A stretch of 64,000 nucleotides of DNA from Thermatribacter sp048814795 (lineage in GTDB: Bacteria; Atribacterota; Atribacteria; Atribacterales; Thermatribacteraceae): positions 1,798,001-1,862,000 of the forward strand of contig CP184673.1 in NCBI GenBank assembly GCA_048814795.1, written 5' to 3'. This document shows, piece after piece, positions 17,802 through 26,712 of the stretch (position 1 is the first letter of the stretch; the number at the start of each line of letters is the position of its first letter). The position numbers and the translations under genes were made by a program. The notes below the pieces were generated by a model, which had not been told where the DNA came from, did no database searches, and saw nothing but the letters and a program-made list of their open reading frames with translations.

Positions 17802-17863
17802 ACCTCTCACCCCTTTACCAAACAATTGACTTTCGCTATTCAACTAAATACAATTGAAGCAAC

Positions 17864-18043
17864 ATGTATCAGCTTATATATTTCCTATATTTTACATTGA
17901 TATTTTTAGCTTATCTGATCCCATACATTTTTCTTTCTCAAGTTCATCACGTATATGGTTCTTTTGTCTTTTGGGTACTTTTTGCTATTTTCTGTATAGT
18001 ACTTCTTGAGAAAATAACCAACCACTGGAAAGATGAAAACTGA
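17864..18043 (+). CDS. small two-helix membrane protein upstream of sodium:solute symporter
   Basis: A 59-codon frame from ATG 17864 to TGA 18043. It has a first hydrophobic helix (about residues 4-25, rich in F, L, I, Y), a short loop (SQVHHVYG), a second helix (about 32-48) and a charged tail KITNHWKDEN. Its stop lies 11 bases inside the symporter gene, whose ATG is within its last codons, so the two are translationally coupled. Short two-helix partners of this layout (DUF3311 or YhdT type) are common directly upstream of SSS transporters. The ribosome site is weak. Confidence 0.65.
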   Translation: MYQLIYFLYFTLIFLAYLIPYIFLSQVHHVYGSFVFWVLFAIFCIVLLEKITNHWKDEN

Positions 18044-19442
18044 GTTTTTAATCCTGGCCCTCTCTATCTACATATTCTGGGGTACATTGGTTGCTATTTT
18101 CTCCTCTCGAGGAAAGAGCAAAAATCTCTTCGACTATTTCCTTGCCAGCCGTAAAATTTCCCCACTGGTTAATACTCTTTCTTACAGTGCTACCACTTAC
18201 AGCGCTTTTATGATGTTAGGCCTTGCCGGGTTAACCTACCGTGCTGGTGTAGGAGCCCTGGGCTTTGAGCTGATTTATCTTTCAGGGCTAATACTGGCCG
18301 TCATATTTGGACCAAAATTTCTGAAGTTCAGCAAGGAAACTGGATGCATAACTCCAGCTGAACTCTTCTCCCTAAAATACAACCAACCACTGGTGGGTAT
18401 AACTTTTGCCCTTATTTCAATGATATTTCTCGTTCCTTATGCAGCCTCACAGCTGATGGGCATCGGATACTTGCTGGAAACGCTTTCAGGAGGCAAAATA
18501 AGCTTTGTCGCAGGACTTGCTGTAGCAACATTTCTTGCTTTCCTATGGACAGAAATTGCTGGTCTTCGCTCAGTGGCCACTACAGACTCTCTCCAAGCCA
18601 TGATAATGATTTCGAGCTCAATAATACTGGTTCTGATAGTCGTGTATAAATATCTTGGGGGTTTCGGGACAATGATCAATAAATTGGTTGTCGAGTATCC
18701 CGAATGGTTATCAGTGCCAGGAAACGGCTTTTTTTCTTTTCAAACCTTTCTGGGGCTTTCGCTACCCTGGTTTTTCTTTTCCATATCCAATCCCCAAGTA
18801 TCACAAAGGCTTTTCGTGCCTCAAGGATTAAAGCAATTACGTCAGATGATCCTTGGTTTTTCAATATACGGTTTCACTTATACAATAATAACTGTATTAA
18901 TAGGATTTTCAGCCCGTTGTCTCTTTCCACACCTTGAAAACCCAGATTTAGCTACACCAACCATCCTCTCTAATCTCAACATCTCGCCCTGGGTAAGCCT
19001 CTTGGTAAGCGTGGGCATATTTTCTGCAGCAGTTTCAACTATCGATTCAATCTTTCTAACACTTTCTTCAATGTTTGTTAAGGACATTCTGAAAAAACAC
19101 GAGCTGGACGAAAGGAGCCAGCTTATCATAACCAGAAGCTTTATACCCATTTTGTGTTTTTCTACTTTTCTATTCGCTATACAAAAAATTAATCTCATAG
19201 CACTGCTCTCAGTAGCCTCTTCAGCAGGATTGGTAGCCTTAGTGCCCTCAACTATAGGAGCCTTCTATGGAAAGCAGAGAAGATGGCAAGCCGCTTTCTT
19301 CAGTATGCTTTCTGGAGCTACCACATCCCTTATCTTACAGACAACCAATTTAAAACCCTTTGGAATGTGGCCTGGAGTATGGACACTGATAGTGTCCACA
19401 ATTATCTTTTGGAGCCTAAACTCAAAGAAGAGTTATGGTTGA
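18033..19442 (+). CDS. sodium:solute symporter family protein
   Basis: 469 residues with about thirteen membrane helices of the LeuT-like SSS fold. Diagnostic parts are the N-terminal DYFLASRKISPLVNTLSYSATTYSAFMMLG and, in TM8, FSAAVSTIDSIFLTLSSMFVKDI, which carries the serine/threonine Na2-site residues. It drives uptake of an organic solute with Na+. Substrate unknown; pantothenate/proline-type relatives share the small upstream membrane partner. Plus-strand island between minus-strand operons; its last 10 bp overlap the convergent PCMT gene. Confidence 0.88.
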   Translation: MKTEFLILALSIYIFWGTLVAIFSSRGKSKNLFDYFLASRKISPLVNTLSYSATTYSAFMMLGLAGLTYRAGVGALGFELIYLSGLILAVIFGPKFLKFSKETGCITPAELFSLKYNQPLVGITFALISMIFLVPYAASQLMGIGYLLETLSGGKISFVAGLAVATFLAFLWTEIAGLRSVATTDSLQAMIMISSSIILVLIVVYKYLGGFGTMINKLVVEYPEWLSVPGNGFFSFQTFLGLSLPWFFFSISNPQVSQRLFVPQGLKQLRQMILGFSIYGFTYTIITVLIGFSARCLFPHLENPDLATPTILSNLNISPWVSLLVSVGIFSAAVSTIDSIFLTLSSMFVKDILKKHELDERSQLIITRSFIPILCFSTFLFAIQKINLIALLSVASSAGLVALVPSTIGAFYGKQRRWQAAFFSMLSGATTSLILQTTNLKPFGMWPGVWTLIVSTIIFWSLNSKKSYG

Positions 19443-20101
19443 GGAGTATCCTTATTCTCAACTAAAGGAACAAAAACGCAGCCTCCAAAATACTCAAGTC
19501 GGAGAGCCCCATCTTTCCTTTTGGACGCCCTGACCAGTTCCTGAGAGGTGTAACTTTCTCCCAGAGGCAAAACTATGTATCCTCCCTCTCGCAACTCCTC
19601 GATCCAGGCAGGATATATTTTGTCCGAGCAAGCGCTGACGATTATCTTATCGTAAGGAGCAAGTTCTGGAACTCCCTTACTTCCATCTCCAATCACAAAA
19701 TGAACATTATCATACCCAAGCTTACGAAGGACTCGCAGGGCTCGTTGAGTAAGAACAGAAATCCTCTCCACGCTAACTACCATAGAAGCGAGTTCAGCAA
19801 GAATTGCTGTTTGATATCCAGAACCCGTGCCTATTTCAAGTATTTTGTCAGAAGGAGAAACTTCAAGCAATTCTACCATCAAGGCCACGATGTAGGGCTG
19901 AGAAATGGTTTGCCCTTCTCCAATGGGCAAAGGAGAATCCTGATAAGCCACAGAAAGATATTCTTCAGGAACAAAAAGATGACGGGGGATTTTTCTAAAA
20001 GCTTCCAAGACACGTTCATCTCTTATGCCTCGAGCCATAAGCTGCTCGGCCACCATTTTTTTGCGTTGTTCAAGAGTCAGGGGAGTATCCCACACACTCA
20101 T
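19433..20101 (-). CDS. pcm: protein-L-isoaspartate O-methyltransferase
   Basis: 222 residues from the ATG at 20101, which overlaps the acylphosphatase stop as TGATG; a longer frame would give an unsupported extension. SAM-dependent Rossmann fold with ILEIGTGSGYQTAILAEL as motif I, and the family hallmark PLPIGEGQTISQPYIVALM. It methylates isoaspartyl residues to start repair of aged proteins. The neighbour SurE is a classic genomic partner of this enzyme. Confidence 0.93.
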   Translation of the reverse strand: MSVWDTPLTLEQRKKMVAEQLMARGIRDERVLEAFRKIPRHLFVPEEYLSVAYQDSPLPIGEGQTISQPYIVALMVELLEVSPSDKILEIGTGSGYQTAILAELASMVVSVERISVLTQRALRVLRKLGYDNVHFVIGDGSKGVPELAPYDKIIVSACSDKIYPAWIEELREGGYIVLPLGESYTSQELVRASKRKDGALRLEYFGGCVFVPLVENKDTPQP

Positions 20102-20388
20102 CAATAGCGCACCCTGAAATCCCAGTAAATCCCACTGGGAGGTAACCACTCTTCCTGAGTTTCCCTTACATAAGCACTCGCTGGTCCTTTTTTTACCTCG
20201 TCAAAAAATTTTCTAACTTCGGATTCCGCGCCTTCGGCAACCACTTCCACACTTCCATCAGGTAGATTGCGCACAAAACCTACCACTTCAAAATCACCTG
20301 CTTTTCTCAAGACGAAATACCGGTAACCAACACCCTGAACTCGTCCCCTTAAAACAAGGCGCCCCTGAACCTTCTTTCTCTCACTCAT
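20101..20388 (-). CDS. acyP: acylphosphatase
   Basis: 95 residues with the family signature GRVQGVGYRYFV, containing the catalytic arginine, and GFVRNLPDGSVEVVAEG, containing the catalytic asparagine. It hydrolyses carboxyl-phosphate bonds such as acetyl phosphate or 1,3-bisphosphoglycerate. The start overlaps the end of surE by 8 bp and its stop overlaps the pcm start, so it is in the middle of a tightly packed operon. Confidence 0.93.
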   Translation of the reverse strand: MSERKKVQGRLVLRGRVQGVGYRYFVLRKAGDFEVVGFVRNLPDGSVEVVAEGAESEVRKFFDEVKKGPASAYVRETQEEWLPPSGIYWDFRVRY

Positions 20389-21163
20389 CTTCGATCACAC
20401 CAACCCTACTGGCAAGCTCCTCGTAGAGTTGATAATCAGTCAAATAAGGACGCAGTGGAGTAACCGAAACCCAAGAGTGATACACAGCAAAAAAGTCCGT
20501 GTTTCTCTGTAAGGCACGCTCTTTCCTGCCTTCCTCAAAAACAAACTCTTTCCAACCAGGCTCAGAAGCAATTCTTTCCTTAACTATCGTAAAATAGAAA
20601 CGATCTCCCAATTCTGTAACAGTGATACCTTTAACCAGAGACGCTTCGGGAAGATCGGGAACGTTAACATTGAGCGCCAGGTTTTTCTCACGCTCCAGTA
20701 TTTCCAAAAATTCTTCCCAAACTCTTACCGCAAAATGCGCAGCCAGCTCATAGTTATTCCAGGAAGAAACTGCAAGAGAAATTGCAAGAGAAGGAATTTC
20801 TGAAATGGCACCTTCCAGAGCCGCCGCAACAGTACCTGAGTAAAAAACATCAAAACCAAGATTGGGACCTCGATTAATACCTGAAACCACGAAATCCACT
20901 CCGTCGCTGCAAAAAACATTTAAGCCAAGGATAACTGCATCAGCCGGTGTGCCGTCAACTGCAAAACCCTTAACACCAGCAACCTCTACTTCCTTAACAC
21001 GGAGCGGTCTATAAGCAGTTATGCTATGGCTGGAACAGGAACGTTCATCAAGCGGTGCCACAACTATAACTTCTGCAACCCTGGCAAAAGCCTTGACCAG
21101 CTCCTCTATCCCCCTGCTACGATATCCATCATCATTGGTAATCAGTATCCTCCGCCTGGACAT
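20381..21163 (-). CDS. surE: 5'/3'-nucleotidase SurE
   Basis: About 260 residues. The N-terminal ILITNDDGYRSRGIEEL carries the DD metal ligands; SSHSIT, and SGINRGPNLGFDVFYSGTVAAALEG with the asparagine ligand, complete the SurE active site. It dephosphorylates nucleoside monophosphates and is linked to stationary-phase survival. ATG at 21163 used; a TTG one codon earlier is possible. Sits between the FAD-protein gene and acyP. Confidence 0.95.
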   Translation of the reverse strand: MSRRRILITNDDGYRSRGIEELVKAFARVAEVIVVAPLDERSCSSHSITAYRPLRVKEVEVAGVKGFAVDGTPADAVILGLNVFCSDGVDFVVSGINRGPNLGFDVFYSGTVAAALEGAISEIPSLAISLAVSSWNNYELAAHFAVRVWEEFLEILEREKNLALNVNVPDLPEASLVKGITVTELGDRFYFTIVKERIASEPGWKEFVFEEGRKERALQRNTDFFAVYHSWVSVTPLRPYLTDYQLYEELASRVGVIEDE

Positions 21164-21167
21164 CAAA

Positions 21168-22553
21168 CTATCCCCCCAACCTGCTCGCTATTTCCCTGGC
21201 CACAACCACCCCAGAAGCGGAAGCCTGAACCAATCCCCTGGTGATACCAGCACCATCACCAATCAAAAAAAGGTTTTCAACATCACTCTCTAAATGCCGA
21301 TTAAGCTTCACCCGAGAAGAATAAAACTTAACCTCCACCCCATAAAGCAAATTATGAGGAGAATTAATGCCCGGAATGAACTTGTCCATGGCATAAATCA
21401 TCTCAAGAATATCTTGAAGAAAACGATAGGGCAAAACAAAACTAAGATCTCCAGGGCTCGCACCACGAAGAGTGGGATTCACCATAGATTTTCGTATGCG
21501 CTCTTCTGTAGAACGTCTGCCCATCTGGAGATCCCGCAGACGTTGAACAATTACTCCTCCACTCACTATATTAGCAAGTTGAGCAACATATCTTCCATAA
21601 GCGATTGGCTCATGAAAAGGAGCCGTAAAATTGGTGCTAACCAGAATAGCAAAGTTGGTGTTCTGGGTTTTCCTGTTCTCGTAGCTGTGTCCATTCACGG
21701 TAATAATACCATCATTATATTCAGTAACCACCTCTCCATAGGGACACATACAAAAAGTACGCACTTTGTCATCAAAAGTACGTGAGTAATAAACCAGCTT
21801 TAACTCATACATGATGCGAGTATAGCTTTCCATCACCGAAGCAGGAACCTCGAAACGCACTCCCAGATCCACAGGATTGTTTTCAAGCTTAACATTCAGC
21901 TTTAGACATTCTCTGCGCAACCAATCGGCACCCACTCTACCCGGAGCCACTACCACAAACTTGCTATGTATCTCTTTGCCATTTTGGAGTTTGATCCCCT
22001 CTACCCTGCCATTTTTAGCGATTATCTCTTCGGCTGACATGTTGCTAAGAATATCTACTTTCCCACGCAAGTACTCCTGCATATTTTTCAAGATTTCCCT
22101 GCAACGATCAGTGCCCAGATGCCTCACTCGAGAAGGGACCAAAATCAGCTCGGCCATTTCAGCCCTGCGACGGAGTTCCTCAACCTTATCCTGGTCATCA
22201 CCATAAACCTTTGAAGTTCCGCCGAAACGCTGATAGATCGAGTCAACATAATTAACAACTTCTCTGAAAAGAGCGGCATCAAGATAAGAATTAAGCTGTC
22301 CACCCACCTGATCTGAAAAAGTTAATTTACCATCACTGAAAGCCCCTGCTCCTCCCCAACCACAAAGCAATGAGCAAGGAGAACATTTCTGACATATTCC
22401 GCTATTCAAACGAGCAGGACAAACTCTCTTCTCGATTTCCCGTCCCCGATCAACAAGCAACACTTTCAGTTTTCCACGCTCGGAAAGCTCGAGTGCAGTA
22501 AATATGCCCGCAGGCCCAGCGCCTACAATGACTACGTCATAATTCTTTTCCAT
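21168..22553 (-). CDS. FAD-dependent dehydrogenase-like protein (COG2509 type)
   Basis: 461 residues. The N-terminal dinucleotide motif VIVGAGPAGIFTALELSERG binds FAD; a cysteine-rich stretch follows (CPARLNSGICQKCSPCSLLCGWGG), then GAFSDGKLTFS. The C terminus has LFLIGDGAGITRGLVQASASG, the second FAD contact. This group is widespread but biochemically uncharacterised. The conserved cysteines could bind a metal or Fe-S cluster. Its start overlaps the upstream oxidoreductase gene by 22 bp. Confidence 0.85.
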   Translation of the reverse strand: MEKNYDVVIVGAGPAGIFTALELSERGKLKVLLVDRGREIEKRVCPARLNSGICQKCSPCSLLCGWGGAGAFSDGKLTFSDQVGGQLNSYLDAALFREVVNYVDSIYQRFGGTSKVYGDDQDKVEELRRRAEMAELILVPSRVRHLGTDRCREILKNMQEYLRGKVDILSNMSAEEIIAKNGRVEGIKLQNGKEIHSKFVVVAPGRVGADWLRRECLKLNVKLENNPVDLGVRFEVPASVMESYTRIMYELKLVYYSRTFDDKVRTFCMCPYGEVVTEYNDGIITVNGHSYENRKTQNTNFAILVSTNFTAPFHEPIAYGRYVAQLANIVSGGVIVQRLRDLQMGRRSTEERIRKSMVNPTLRGASPGDLSFVLPYRFLQDILEMIYAMDKFIPGINSPHNLLYGVEVKFYSSRVKLNRHLESDVENLFLIGDGAGITRGLVQASASGVVVAREIASRLGG

Positions 22554-23485
22554 TTTTTTCCACCCGATTTCTTGATTTCCTCCAAAATGCTCAAAGCTAC
22601 CTCAAGTGCGTTTTTGCCTTCTTCAAGACCAACCAAAGGACGTTCTCCGTTGCGCACACAACGAATAAAATGTTCCAGCTCCAGGCGGAGTGGCTCCCCC
22701 TTTTGCATAATGGGCTTCTCGATTAGTTGAGGAAAACCCGAAGAAGCCTTTTTATAAAGAGCCAGTTCTTGTTCGAGGTAATCAATGGATATAAAAGAAT
22801 CTATCTGGGTTATTTCCATGCGTCTAATCTTTTTACGGGTCACCCGGCTGGCAGTTAAATTGACTATACACCCGTTATCAAAAAGAATTTGAGCGCTGGC
22901 AATATCTTCCTGGGAGGAAAAAACCGGATAACCAAAGGCCCTTATCTCCACCACTTTTCCACCAACAATACTCATAACTATATCAATATCATGAATCATG
23001 AGGTCCAAAACCACACCAACATCAGTGTTGCGGTCTTGATAAGGACCCATGCGAGCACATTCAATAAAAATGGGCTGAGTGATGAGTTTAACAAGTTCCA
23101 TAACAGCAGAATTAAAGCGCTCAATGTGGCCAACCTGTAAAACCACTTTTTTAGCATTGGCCATCTCCATAAGTTCTTTGGCTTCTTCAAGAGTAGTGGT
23201 TACTGGTTTTTCGATAAGAATATTGATGCCTGCCTCTATAAAATGACCAGCGATGCTCCTATGCAGAACTGTGGGCACTACTATACTCACCGCATCTACA
23301 AGACCAAAGAGATCACGGTAATCATAAAAAGCACGAGTGAAATAGCGCCGAGCAACTTCCTGAGCTCTTTCACGATCAACGTCAACCACACCCACCAGCT
23401 CTACTCCAGGAAGCTCTGAATAAACCCGTGCGTGGTGTTGACCAAGATAGCCAACACCAACTACACCTACCCTAACCACCTTCAA
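22532..23485 (-). CDS. Gfo/Idh/MocA oxidoreductase (GnnA-like)
   Basis: 317 residues: Rossmann motif GVGYLGQHHARVYSELPG, catalytic-lysine motif IEKPVTT and LDLMIHDIDIV. The combination VGHIERFN and MIHDIDIV resembles oxidoreductases that make UDP-3-keto-GlcNAc for lipid A. TTG start at 23485 with AGGAGG 7 nt upstream, overlapping the stop of the DegT aminotransferase gene. An oxidoreductase plus aminotransferase pair would make a 3-amino nucleotide sugar. Function assigned by context; other sugar dehydrogenases are possible. Confidence 0.8.
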   Translation of the reverse strand: MKVVRVGVVGVGYLGQHHARVYSELPGVELVGVVDVDRERAQEVARRYFTRAFYDYRDLFGLVDAVSIVVPTVLHRSIAGHFIEAGINILIEKPVTTTLEEAKELMEMANAKKVVLQVGHIERFNSAVMELVKLITQPIFIECARMGPYQDRNTDVGVVLDLMIHDIDIVMSIVGGKVVEIRAFGYPVFSSQEDIASAQILFDNGCIVNLTASRVTRKKIRRMEITQIDSFISIDYLEQELALYKKASSGFPQLIEKPIMQKGEPLRLELEHFIRCVRNGERPLVGLEEGKNALEVALSILEEIKKSGGKKWKRIMT

Positions 23486-24621
23486 AAATTTTCCTCCTTT
23501 GATATTTCAGCAAAGCTTTTCTCGCCGTCCACCAGAAAATTTCGAATTGATTCTACAATTTCCCAACGCTCCTCTTCACCGAGAAGTGGATGCACTGGGA
23601 TAGAAAGTACTTCCCAACACAGTTTCTCTGCTACTGGAAAGCGAAGAGGGTTTAAAATTTTTCTCAGAAAAGGTTGTTGGTGTAGGGGAAGGGGATAATA
23701 AACTTCGCAACCAATGCCCTGAGCAAGCAGAAAACTACGCAAGTTATCCCGTTTTTCTCTAACCTTCAGAGTATACTGGTGATAAACATGGAAACAACCT
23801 TTGGGAACAAAAGGAGTTTCTATCCAGGGTATTCCAGAAAGATGCTGATCATAAAAATGGGCGTTTTCACGTCTCTTTTGATTGTTTTCATCCAGCTTTC
23901 GCAACTGTACTCTACCAATAGCTGCCCCTATATCGGTCAACCTGAAATTGTAACCAAGCATTTCATGAACGTATCGCTTCCGACTTCCATGGTTAATAAG
24001 CATTCTGCATATCCCGGCAAGTTCTTCAGAAGTCGTAACAATCATGCCACCTTCACCAGCAGTCATATTTTTGGTGGGATAAAAACTAAAAACTCCAGCT
24101 TCCCCAAAACTACCCACTTTCCTCCCAGAATAAAGAGCTCCGTGAGCCTGAGCACAATCTTCAACCAGAAAAACACCGTATTTTTTAGCCAGAAACCCAA
24201 TTTCCTCAACAGCACAGGGCAAACCAAAAAGATGCACTACAACGATCCCCCGAATGCCTGATTCCCGTTTAAGAATATCTTCCAGCTGATTAGGATCAAT
24301 ATTAAACGTTTTCTTGTCAACGTCACAAAAAACAGGTATACCACCACACTGAAGAATAGCACTGGCTGTAGCCACAAAAGTAAAAGGGGTAGTCACCACT
24401 TTTACGCCCTCTGAAACTCCCAGGGCTTTCAACACCACAAATAAAGCGGTTGTCCCATTAATAGTAGCTATAGCATGGGGTACCCCTAAATAAGCAGCAA
24501 ACTCGCTTTCAAAAGCTGCAACCTCTTCACCTTGAGCCAGATGCCCTGAAGCAAGTACTCTCTGAACTGCTTTTTGCTCTTCATCTCCTATGTCCGGTTT
24601 ACAGATTGGTATCCTCATCAT
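23482..24621 (-). CDS. DegT/DnrJ/EryC1/StrS family sugar aminotransferase (GnnB-like)
   Basis: About 379 residues, PLP-dependent fold type I. The Schiff-base lysine is in FSFYPTKNMTAGEGG; substrate and PLP contacts are NGTTALF, VEDCAQAHGA and GYNFRLTDIGAAIG. It transfers an amino group to a keto-nucleotide sugar. ATG at 24621 with GAGGAAGG upstream. Overlaps the next gene, a likely partner dehydrogenase, consistent with UDP-GlcNAc3N or another amino-sugar for envelope polysaccharide or lipid A. Confidence 0.88.
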   Translation of the reverse strand: MMRIPICKPDIGDEEQKAVQRVLASGHLAQGEEVAAFESEFAAYLGVPHAIATINGTTALFVVLKALGVSEGVKVVTTPFTFVATASAILQCGGIPVFCDVDKKTFNIDPNQLEDILKRESGIRGIVVVHLFGLPCAVEEIGFLAKKYGVFLVEDCAQAHGALYSGRKVGSFGEAGVFSFYPTKNMTAGEGGMIVTTSEELAGICRMLINHGSRKRYVHEMLGYNFRLTDIGAAIGRVQLRKLDENNQKRRENAHFYDQHLSGIPWIETPFVPKGCFHVYHQYTLKVREKRDNLRSFLLAQGIGCEVYYPLPLHQQPFLRKILNPLRFPVAEKLCWEVLSIPVHPLLGEEERWEIVESIRNFLVDGEKSFAEISKEENF

Positions 24622-24683
24622 CAAACCTTCCTCAACACCAAATATTTAATTTCTTCTCTAAATTTCGTTCCCTAATACAATAG

Positions 24684-25874
24684 TCAACACCGCTCTTTTT
24701 GTCTACCGGTAAGCTCTGAAATATATCTACGGTAATTTTCATAAGCCTGAAGAGTTTCTTCAATAGCATCACCACCAAATTTCCGACAATAATTTTGGGC
24801 TAAAACAAAAGCCAATACTGATTCCGCAACAACCAGCGCCCTTGGAACAGCACAAATATCTGAACGCTCAAAACGAGCTGGAACCTCCTCAAGTGTCAAT
24901 AAATCGACACTCGGCAAGCCCTTTCTCAAAGTTGGTATCGGCTTCATTGCACAACGCACCCACAAGGAATCCCCCCAGGTTACTCCTCCTTCCAAGCCAC
25001 CTGAGTGACAGCTTTTTCGCACAAAGGGAAAATCCTTTTTAGAAGGATCATAAAATATGGCGTCATGCACTTCGCTACCCCTTTTTTGGGCAGAAAGAAA
25101 ACCTTCCCCTATTTCCACTCCCTTTATACCGGGGATACTCATCAAGGCGCCAGCAATCTGCGAGTCTAACCTGAGCTCAGCTTCCGTATAGCTACCCAAG
25201 CCTGGAACCAATCCCCACGCACCAACCACAAAAGTCCCTCCCAGGGTGTCTCCTTCTTTCTTGACTTTTTCTATTAAACTGATCATTTTTTCTTCCAGAT
25301 CTTTATCAAAAGTGCGAAGCAAGGATCTTGAAGCTCGCATAACCTTTTCCTGAAATGTCAAGCTACTTTCTGCACGCACATTTCCTATTGACTCCACAAA
25401 TCCTCCTACTGAAACCCCAAAATATTTGAGAAAAATTTTAGCAAAAGCACCAGCAATAACCCTACCCACAGTCTCTCGAGCGCTTGCCCGTTCAATAACA
25501 TTACGAATATCTTTAAAATGGTACTTAACCAAACCAGCCAAATCAGCATGACCTGGCCTGGGCACAGTTACCGGGGTATAGCCTGGAGGAAGCGTCCCTT
25601 CAGAGCTCATAAGGTCAATCCAGTTTTGGTAGTCTTTATTTTTAACCAGGATAGCAATTGGACTACCTATGGTCTTGCGAAAACGGACTCCACTCAAAAT
25701 CTCCACACGATCCTTTTCTAAATCCATACGGGGTCCAGAACCAAAGCCTCTCTGCCTGCGTTCTAATTCCTCATTTATAAAATCCAGATCAACTTCCATA
25801 TTGGAGGGAAAACCACGGATTATCACCACTATACCTTTACCATGAGATTCCCCCGCAGTGATATATTGAAGCAT
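24684..25874 (-). CDS. aroC: chorismate synthase
   Basis: 396 residues from the ATG at 25874 (GGAG upstream). Diagnostic motifs: AGESHGKG, RRQRGFGSGPRM, PRPGHADLAG and RASARETVGRVIAGA, which form the FMN and EPSP sites. It eliminates phosphate from EPSP to make chorismate, the last common step of aromatic amino acid synthesis. Its start directly abuts the tyrA reading frame, and DAHP synthase lies just beyond, so first and last shikimate steps are co-transcribed. Confidence 0.96.
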   Translation of the reverse strand: MLQYITAGESHGKGIVVIIRGFPSNMEVDLDFINEELERRQRGFGSGPRMDLEKDRVEILSGVRFRKTIGSPIAILVKNKDYQNWIDLMSSEGTLPPGYTPVTVPRPGHADLAGLVKYHFKDIRNVIERASARETVGRVIAGAFAKIFLKYFGVSVGGFVESIGNVRAESSLTFQEKVMRASRSLLRTFDKDLEEKMISLIEKVKKEGDTLGGTFVVGAWGLVPGLGSYTEAELRLDSQIAGALMSIPGIKGVEIGEGFLSAQKRGSEVHDAIFYDPSKKDFPFVRKSCHSGGLEGGVTWGDSLWVRCAMKPIPTLRKGLPSVDLLTLEEVPARFERSDICAVPRALVVAESVLAFVLAQNYCRKFGGDAIEETLQAYENYRRYISELTGRQKERC

Positions 25875-25875
25875 C

Positions 25876-26178
25876 TTAAAGCTCCTTCCGTCTACCCTCA
25901 AGGGTTTTCAGAAATTCCAGAAGTTTTTGGATATCGTTACTTTCAAGAATTTCGCATAATTCCATGAAACACTCTTTAAATTTTCGAGCCCTCTCCAGGA
26001 TCTCTTCACGATTCGTCCAGAAAATATCTGTCCATACTTCTGGATTGGAACCAGCTACACGTACAAAATCTCTAAAATAAGGCCCGGCAAGAGGATATAC
26101 TTTTTTTCTTTCTTTAAGGATACCCCAGAGATACGCGTTAGCTATAAGATGCGGCAGATGGCTCACCAGGCAACACAC
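25876..26178 (-). pseudogene. tyrA: prephenate dehydrogenase, C-terminal part (out of frame with N-terminal part)
   Basis: Encodes the helical dimerisation domain (SHLPHLIANAYLWGI, GPYFRDFVRVAGSNPEVWTDIFWTN), which continues directly from the N-terminal fragment in intact TyrA. Its frame differs from that of 26199-26711 because a run of nine A/T bases at 26201-26209 is one base short. Adding one base would join the frames through the residues LTPEEHD. A GTG at 26178 could start a separate protein but has no good ribosome site. Confidence 0.85.
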
Positions 26179-26198
26179 CGTATCATGCTCTTCAGGAG

Positions 26199-26711
26199 TT
26201 AAAAAAAAACCTTACCACCAAGAAAGTTTACTATTTCGTCAATCAGAGCAACTTTATCTTCCAACGGAGAAAAAGGAGTTATTAAAACTGGCGCCCCCTT
26301 AAAAAGACCAGCCTTAGCTTCGTCAAATCCTCCTTTTTCACCACCTGCCATGGGATGAAATCCAGCATAAAGGTGATTACCCAAAAAGGGCTTTATCTGC
26401 TGATAAACCCAGCTTCGAGTACTTCCCATATCTAAAACCAGTGTTCCCTCGGAAAGGACTTCTTTTATTTCAAAAAAAACACCTGGCACAGTTCGCACAG
26501 GAGTTGCTATAAAAACCAAGTCCACCTCATTTGCGGCTTCGGCAGCCGACGAAGCCTGGTAATCAATAAGTCCTTTCTGCTTGGCCTTCTCAAGGACAGA
26601 GCGATCAACATCAAAACCCTTTACAAAACCACGGCGAGGCCACCTTAGGAAGTCCCAAAACAGAGAAGCTCCTATCAAACCTAAACCAATGACTCCCAAA
26701 GAAAGGGTCAC
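26199..26711 (-). pseudogene. tyrA: prephenate dehydrogenase, N-terminal NAD-binding part (frameshifted)
   Basis: 170 residues from a GTG at 26711 (AGGAG 7 nt upstream, next to the DAHP synthase stop). NAD motif GVIGLGLIGASLFWD, VFIATPVRTV, DMGSTRSW and the catalytic-region FHPMAGGEKGGF are all intact. The frame ends at TAA inside the 9-base homopolymer. Full TyrA converts prephenate to 4-hydroxyphenylpyruvate for tyrosine. This may be a real mutation, a sequencing error or transcriptional slippage, since slippage by one base would give the complete enzyme. Confidence 0.88.
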
Positions 26712-26712
26712 C

